DNA from: Verrucomicrobiota bacterium
GTDB lineage: Bacteria; Verrucomicrobiota; Verrucomicrobiia; Opitutales; Opitutaceae
Assembly: GCA_023410155.1 (NCBI GenBank)
Contig: JAEYQF010000092.1
Span: forward strand, 1-29,427
Length of the DNA stretch: 29,427 bases
Reading direction: 5' to 3'
Part shown: piece after piece, positions 23,998-29,427 of the stretch
Layout of the letters: each line of letters begins with the position of its first letter
Position numbering within the stretch: the first letter of the stretch is position 1
Program-made: the position numbers and the translations under genes
Notes under the pieces: generated by a model
Seen by the model: only the letters and a program-made list of their open reading frames with translations
What the model was told of the DNA's origin: nothing
Databases searched by the model: none

Positions 23998-24333
23998 TCA
24001 ACTGCGCGCGACGATCTGGCGGAGCACGTAAGGGAGAATCCCTCCGTGTTGATAGTAATCGATTTCGATCGGCGTATCGATGCGGCAGCGAACGGGCAGC
24101 AGATCGACCACGCCGTCTTTTCGGGTGATCCGAAGGGTCAGGTCCTGCTGCGGTTTCAGAGAGGCATCGAGCCCCACCACGTCAAACACCTCCGAGCCAT
24201 CCAGCTTCAGCGTCTGCGCGGTCGTGCCTTCTTTGAACTGCAAGGGCAGAACGCCCATGCCGACGAGATTAGAGCGGTGGATGCGTTCGAAGCTCTGTGC
24301 GACGACGACTTTGACGCCGAGGAGGTTGGTGCC
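23998..24333 (-). pseudogene. acnA: C-terminal continuation of aconitase beyond an in-frame TAA
   Basis: Directly after the TAA at 24334-24336, the same frame stays open for 111 codons and encodes normal aconitase sequence: GTNLLGVKVVVAQSFERIHR, then SNLVGMGVLPLQF, and a typical end, QHGGILPYVLRQIVARS. Relatives read ...DWAAKG... here, so the TAA stands exactly where a Lys codon is expected. FERIHRSNL includes active-site arginine of the swivelling domain. The frame contains an ATG at 24258 (MGVLPLQF), but no independent function is expected. Either a nonsense mutation, a sequence error or readthrough explains it. Confidence 0.8.
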
Positions 24334-26835
<2,502 letters not shown>

Positions 26836-26894
26836 TTAAAAAAGAGGAAACGAAACAGGTTCAGCGTGCGCGCGGTCGCGGACACGGGCACGAC

Positions 26895-27365
26895 TCAGGC
26901 CAGGGCGGCCTTGATCGCAGTGAAGTTTGGCAGGTCCTTCGGGGTGGCTGTTTGCTCGGCGTATTTGATGACGCCGTCCTGCCCGATCACGAAAGCCGCG
27001 CGCGCCGCAGTGTCGCCGATGCCGGCGAGCATCGGAAAGAGCACGCCATAGGACTTGGTGACCTCCTTGTTGAGGTCGGAAAGAATCGTGATGCCGATCT
27101 TGTTCGCCTTGGCCCAGGCTTCTTGTGCGAAGGGGCTGTCTACGCTGATCGCGTAAACCGTCGCACCGAGTTTTTCATACTCCGCGAGGCCGCTCGTCTG
27201 GTCGCACATCTCTTGCGTGCACACGCCCGTGTAGGCCAGCGGGAAGAACAACAGCACCGTCTGCTTCTTGCCGAAGTTGTCGCTCAGTTTGATGTCAGCG
27301 AGACCGTCAGCGGTCTTGGTTTTCAGCGTGAAGTCCGGGGCTTTGGTTCCGACGGCGAGAGGCAT
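26895..27365 (-). CDS. Peroxiredoxin (AhpC/TSA-Bcp superfamily)
   Basis: This 156-residue thiol peroxidase has the thioredoxin-like fold. It starts MPLAVGTKAPDFTLKT, and the peroxidatic Cys49 is in the PxxxTxxC motif (PLAYTGVC). A second cysteine, Cys54, follows five residues later (TQEMC), as in several Prx/AhpE- or Bcp-like proteins, and might serve as resolving Cys. It reduces H2O2 and organic peroxides in the cytoplasm. The ATG at 27365 is preceded by CACTCCTTCCCT. The frame is open far upstream, but that is antisense to tyrS. The gene is divergent from tyrS and upstream of acnA, whose Fe-S cluster is oxidant-sensitive. Confidence 0.93.
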   Translation of the reverse strand: MPLAVGTKAPDFTLKTKTADGLADIKLSDNFGKKQTVLLFFPLAYTGVCTQEMCDQTSGLAEYEKLGATVYAISVDSPFAQEAWAKANKIGITILSDLNKEVTKSYGVLFPMLAGIGDTAARAAFVIGQDGVIKYAEQTATPKDLPNFTAIKAALA

Positions 27366-27563
27366 AGGGAAGGAGTGATTAAGCGTGGAGGTGAAACTGC
27401 GCACATCTCTGCGACATGCGTAGCAGGGGTCGAGAAGTAGAGCTGGCGCAGCAGGCTGGGCAAACCGTTTTTCCTCAAAAGAAGCCTCCGTTTTATCCTG
27501 CGGCGCGGCGGCATAAGTTTTGTTTTGCCCCGCCACAAACCGCGCCCGTTTACTGCCGCTCCC

Positions 27564-28856
27564 ATGAACCTCATCGAAGACCTGAAATGGCGCGGCCTGT
27601 TGGCCGACTGCACGGATCTCGACGGCCTCGCCCAGCGGCTGTCGACCGGACAGCCCATTGCCGTCTATTGCGGTTTCGATCCCACCGGAGATTCGCTCCA
27701 CGTCGGGCACCTCATGGGCCAGCTCACCCTCGCCCGCTTTCAACGCGCCGGCCACCACGCCATCGCGCTCGCCGGCGGCGCCACTGGGATGGTCGGCGAT
27801 CCCTCCGGGCGGTCGTCCGAACGCAATCTCCTCACCCGCGAACAACTCGATCACAATATCGCCTGCATCAAGGCTCAGCTCTCGCGGCTGCTCGATTTCA
27901 CCGCCGCCGCCAATCCCGCGCGCCTCGTCGACAACGCGGACTGGATCGCGCCCTTCTCCTTCCTCGAATTCCTCCGCGACGTCGGAAAGCATTTTTCTCT
28001 CAACGTCATGCTCGCGAAAGACTCCGTGCGGTCCCGCATGGAAGGCGACAGCGGCATCAGCTACACCGAGTTCAGCTACCAGCTCCTCCAAGCCTACGAC
28101 TTCTGCCACCTGCGGAAAACACTCAACTGCGAGCTGCAAATCGGCGGCTCCGATCAGTGGGGCAACCTCACCGCCGGCACCGACCTCATTCGAAAAAAAC
28201 TTGGCGCTGACACAACCGCGTGGGGTTGGACGTTTCCGCTCATCACCAAAAGCGATGGCACCAAGTTCGGCAAAACCGCCAGTGGCGCCGTGTGGCTCGA
28301 TCCGCAGAAAACGAGCCCCTACAAGTTCTACCAGTTCTTCGTGAACACCGAGGACGCAAAGGTCTGCGAGTATCTGCGCAAGTTCACCTTCCTCTCGCGC
28401 GAAGAAATCGAGCCGCTCGAGGCCGCGCACGCCGCCAATCCCGGCGCCCGCGAAGCCCACAAGGCGCTCGCTCGCGAAGTCACTTGCCTGGTCCACGGCC
28501 AGGCCGCGCTCGATGCCGCGCTCAAGGCCTCGCAAATCCTCTTCGGGGCCGAGATCGGCGACACGTCCGAAGACGTTTTCCGCGACGTCGTCGGCGAGAT
28601 TCCCACGAAAGATCTCGAGCGCACGAGACTCGACGGCGCCGGCACTCCGCTCGTGGAGTTGCTCGTGCACTCCGGCCTCGCGACCTCGAAAGGCCAGGCG
28701 CGTAAGGACATCGAAGGCGGCGGCATCTACGTGAACAACGTGAAGTCCGACCAGGCTGCTCCGCAACGCGCGCTCACGGCCGCCGACCTGCTCTTCGGGA
28801 AGTATCTCCTGCTCCGCAAAGGCAAGCGCACCTACGCCGTCCTCAACGTCGTCTGA
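27564..28856 (+). CDS. tyrS: Tyrosyl-tRNA synthetase
   Basis: This 430-residue class Ic synthetase charges tRNA-Tyr. The HIGH motif is HVGH at 46-49, and the KMSKS-equivalent is KFGKT at 234-238. GGSDQWGNLTAG and YCGFDPTGDSL are diagnostic of bacterial TyrRS. The C-terminal S4 RNA-binding domain covers about 365-430 (LVHSGLATSKGQARKDI). ATG 27564 is chosen to match family N-termini; a frame start at 27525 is upstream. The leader (TTTACTGCCGCTCCC) lacks a Shine-Dalgarno. The 198-bp divergent gap from the peroxiredoxin gene holds no gene and no promoter I can defend. Downstream lies repeat array B. Confidence 0.98.
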   Translation: MNLIEDLKWRGLLADCTDLDGLAQRLSTGQPIAVYCGFDPTGDSLHVGHLMGQLTLARFQRAGHHAIALAGGATGMVGDPSGRSSERNLLTREQLDHNIACIKAQLSRLLDFTAAANPARLVDNADWIAPFSFLEFLRDVGKHFSLNVMLAKDSVRSRMEGDSGISYTEFSYQLLQAYDFCHLRKTLNCELQIGGSDQWGNLTAGTDLIRKKLGADTTAWGWTFPLITKSDGTKFGKTASGAVWLDPQKTSPYKFYQFFVNTEDAKVCEYLRKFTFLSREEIEPLEAAHAANPGAREAHKALAREVTCLVHGQAALDAALKASQILFGAEIGDTSEDVFRDVVGEIPTKDLERTRLDGAGTPLVELLVHSGLATSKGQARKDIEGGGIYVNNVKSDQAAPQRALTAADLLFGKYLLLRKGKRTYAVLNVV

Positions 28857-28887
28857 GCAGTTGGGATTCGGACTAGAACGCGCCACA

Positions 28888-28975
28888 ATCTGTCCCGAGT
28901 CGGGACAAAGTGCGCACGCGGTCGCAACAAGGTGCGGCTCGAGTCACCACCCGGTGCGGAGCGAGTCAGGATTGA
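28888..28975 (+). repeat. 22-bp tandem repeat array B (4 units)
   Basis: Units start at 28888, 28910, 28932 and 28954, again with exact 22-bp spacing. Three begin GTGCGC or GTGCGG, and three have GTCG or GTCA at unit positions 12-15, with the variant GGTCGC in the second. Bases 28892-28914 are identical to 467-489 of array A, 23 nt in a row, 28 kb away. TGTCCC-GAGTC-GGGACA (28891-28907) can form a 6-bp stem with a 5-nt loop, 34 nt after the tyrS stop. The array lies between convergent tyrS and fabF. Confidence 0.82.
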
Positions 28976-29033
28976 GTCGGAGCGTCGCCGAGACATCCCT
29001 GGAATCACTGAGATGGATCACAAAGAAGAATCC

Positions 29034-29089
29034 GCCCGCGGTCTTCTCTGTGTCCTCTGTGACTCGTAGTTGAGATCAGTGCCGCGGGC
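29034..29089. repeat. Inverted repeat around a CTCTGTG-rich tract
   Basis: GCCCGCGG (29034-29041) and CCGCGGGC (29082-29089) are perfect 8-bp inverse complements flanking 40 nt with CTCTGTGTCCTCTGTGACTC. The right arm abuts the fabF stop codon. The inner tract resembles a short dispersed sequence I recall from several bacterial genomes, but I cannot verify this. It may be a terminator of fabF or tyrS or a small repeat element. Confidence 0.4.
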
Positions 29090-29427
29090 TTACAGCGCGC
29101 GGAAAACCATCGCGGCGTTCTGGCCGCCGAAGCCGAGGTTGTTGCTCAACACGGTGCGCACCTTCGCCTCGCGCGCGACGTTGGGCACGTAGTCGAGATC
29201 GCACTCGGGATCGGCTTCGAACTGGTTGATCGTGGGAGCGATTTTCCCCGTCTGGATCGTTTTCGCCGAGATTACCGACTCGATGCCGCCGGCCGCGCCG
29301 AGCAAGTGACCGGTCATCGACTTCGTAGAGCTGATCGCGAGTGTGCGCGCGTGGTCGCCGAAGATTTTCTTGATGGCGAGCGTCTCGAATTTGTCGTTGT
29401 AGGGCGTCGAGGTGCCGTGCGCGTTGA
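29090..29427 (-). CDS. fabF: Beta-ketoacyl-ACP synthase II, C-terminal fragment
   Basis: The gene enters from the right edge and its last 112 codons are visible. It is a condensing enzyme of type II fatty-acid synthesis. Two catalytic elements are present: His in NAHGTSTPYND and Lys/His in SSTKSMTGHLLGAAGG. The typical C-terminus LSNNLGFGGQNAAMVFRAL ends in TAA at 29090-29092. The N-terminal part with the active-site cysteine is outside the window. KAS II (FabF) is favoured over KAS I because of the TKSMTGHLLGAAG and GFGGQNA context, but a paralogue cannot be excluded. Confidence 0.93.
   Translation of the reverse strand, partial: NAHGTSTPYNDKFETLAIKKIFGDHARTLAISSTKSMTGHLLGAAGGIESVISAKTIQTGKIAPTINQFEADPECDLDYVPNVAREAKVRTVLSNNLGFGGQNAAMVFRAL

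Noticed and set aside
27366..28886. Long N-terminal extension of the peroxiredoxin frame
   Set aside because: It is antisense to tyrS. The peroxiredoxin family N-terminus starts exactly at the ATG at 27365.

Overview
The window is GC-rich, densely coding bacterial chromosome and looks like a Verrucomicrobiota member, most likely Opitutaceae. This is inferred from a PEP-CTERM protein, a glycoside hydrolase family 9 enzyme, a tig-clpP-clpX cluster, a Lys/Ala/Pro-rich DksA-like protein between ileS and lspA, and starts that mostly lack a Shine-Dalgarno sequence. No rRNA, tRNA, phage, insertion sequence or CRISPR array is visible. Nearly all genes are housekeeping.

Layout. Bases 1-3181: the tail of an M42 aminopeptidase facing a secreted GH9 enzyme. 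Bases 3517-6839 (minus): tig-clpP-clpX, covering nascent-chain folding and ATP-dependent proteolysis. Bases 6961-9902 (plus): tsaB-alr and a D,D-carboxypeptidase, covering tRNA t6A formation and peptidoglycan metabolism. Bases 10053-10781 (minus): a membrane protein with a His-rich loop. Bases 10914-14304 (plus): hemF-hemE-hemY, which together take uroporphyrinogen III to protoporphyrin IX. Bases 14214-14975 (minus): a PEP-CTERM protein overlapping the hemY end. Bases 15209-19598 (plus): ileS, a DksA/TraR-like gene and lspA. Bases 19670-23870 (minus): a STAS protein, an RsbU-type phosphatase, trpB and yicC. Bases 23998-27365 (minus): a peroxiredoxin and an aconitase broken by an in-frame TAA. 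Bases 27564-28856 (plus): tyrS. Bases 29090-29427 (minus): the C-terminal end of fabF.

Most notable signals. First, a degenerate tandem repeat with an exact 22-bp period occurs at three loci (441-594, 9971-10036, 28888-28975). All three lie in gaps between convergent genes, and they carry hairpin-forming palindromes; they are candidates for an undescribed REP-like 3'-end element. Second, the acnA reading frame continues for 111 family-consistent residues past a TAA. Third, the DksA-like protein has a histone-H1-like tail and has lost most of its zinc cysteines. Fourth, most genes begin after pyrimidine-rich leaders rather than a Shine-Dalgarno sequence.
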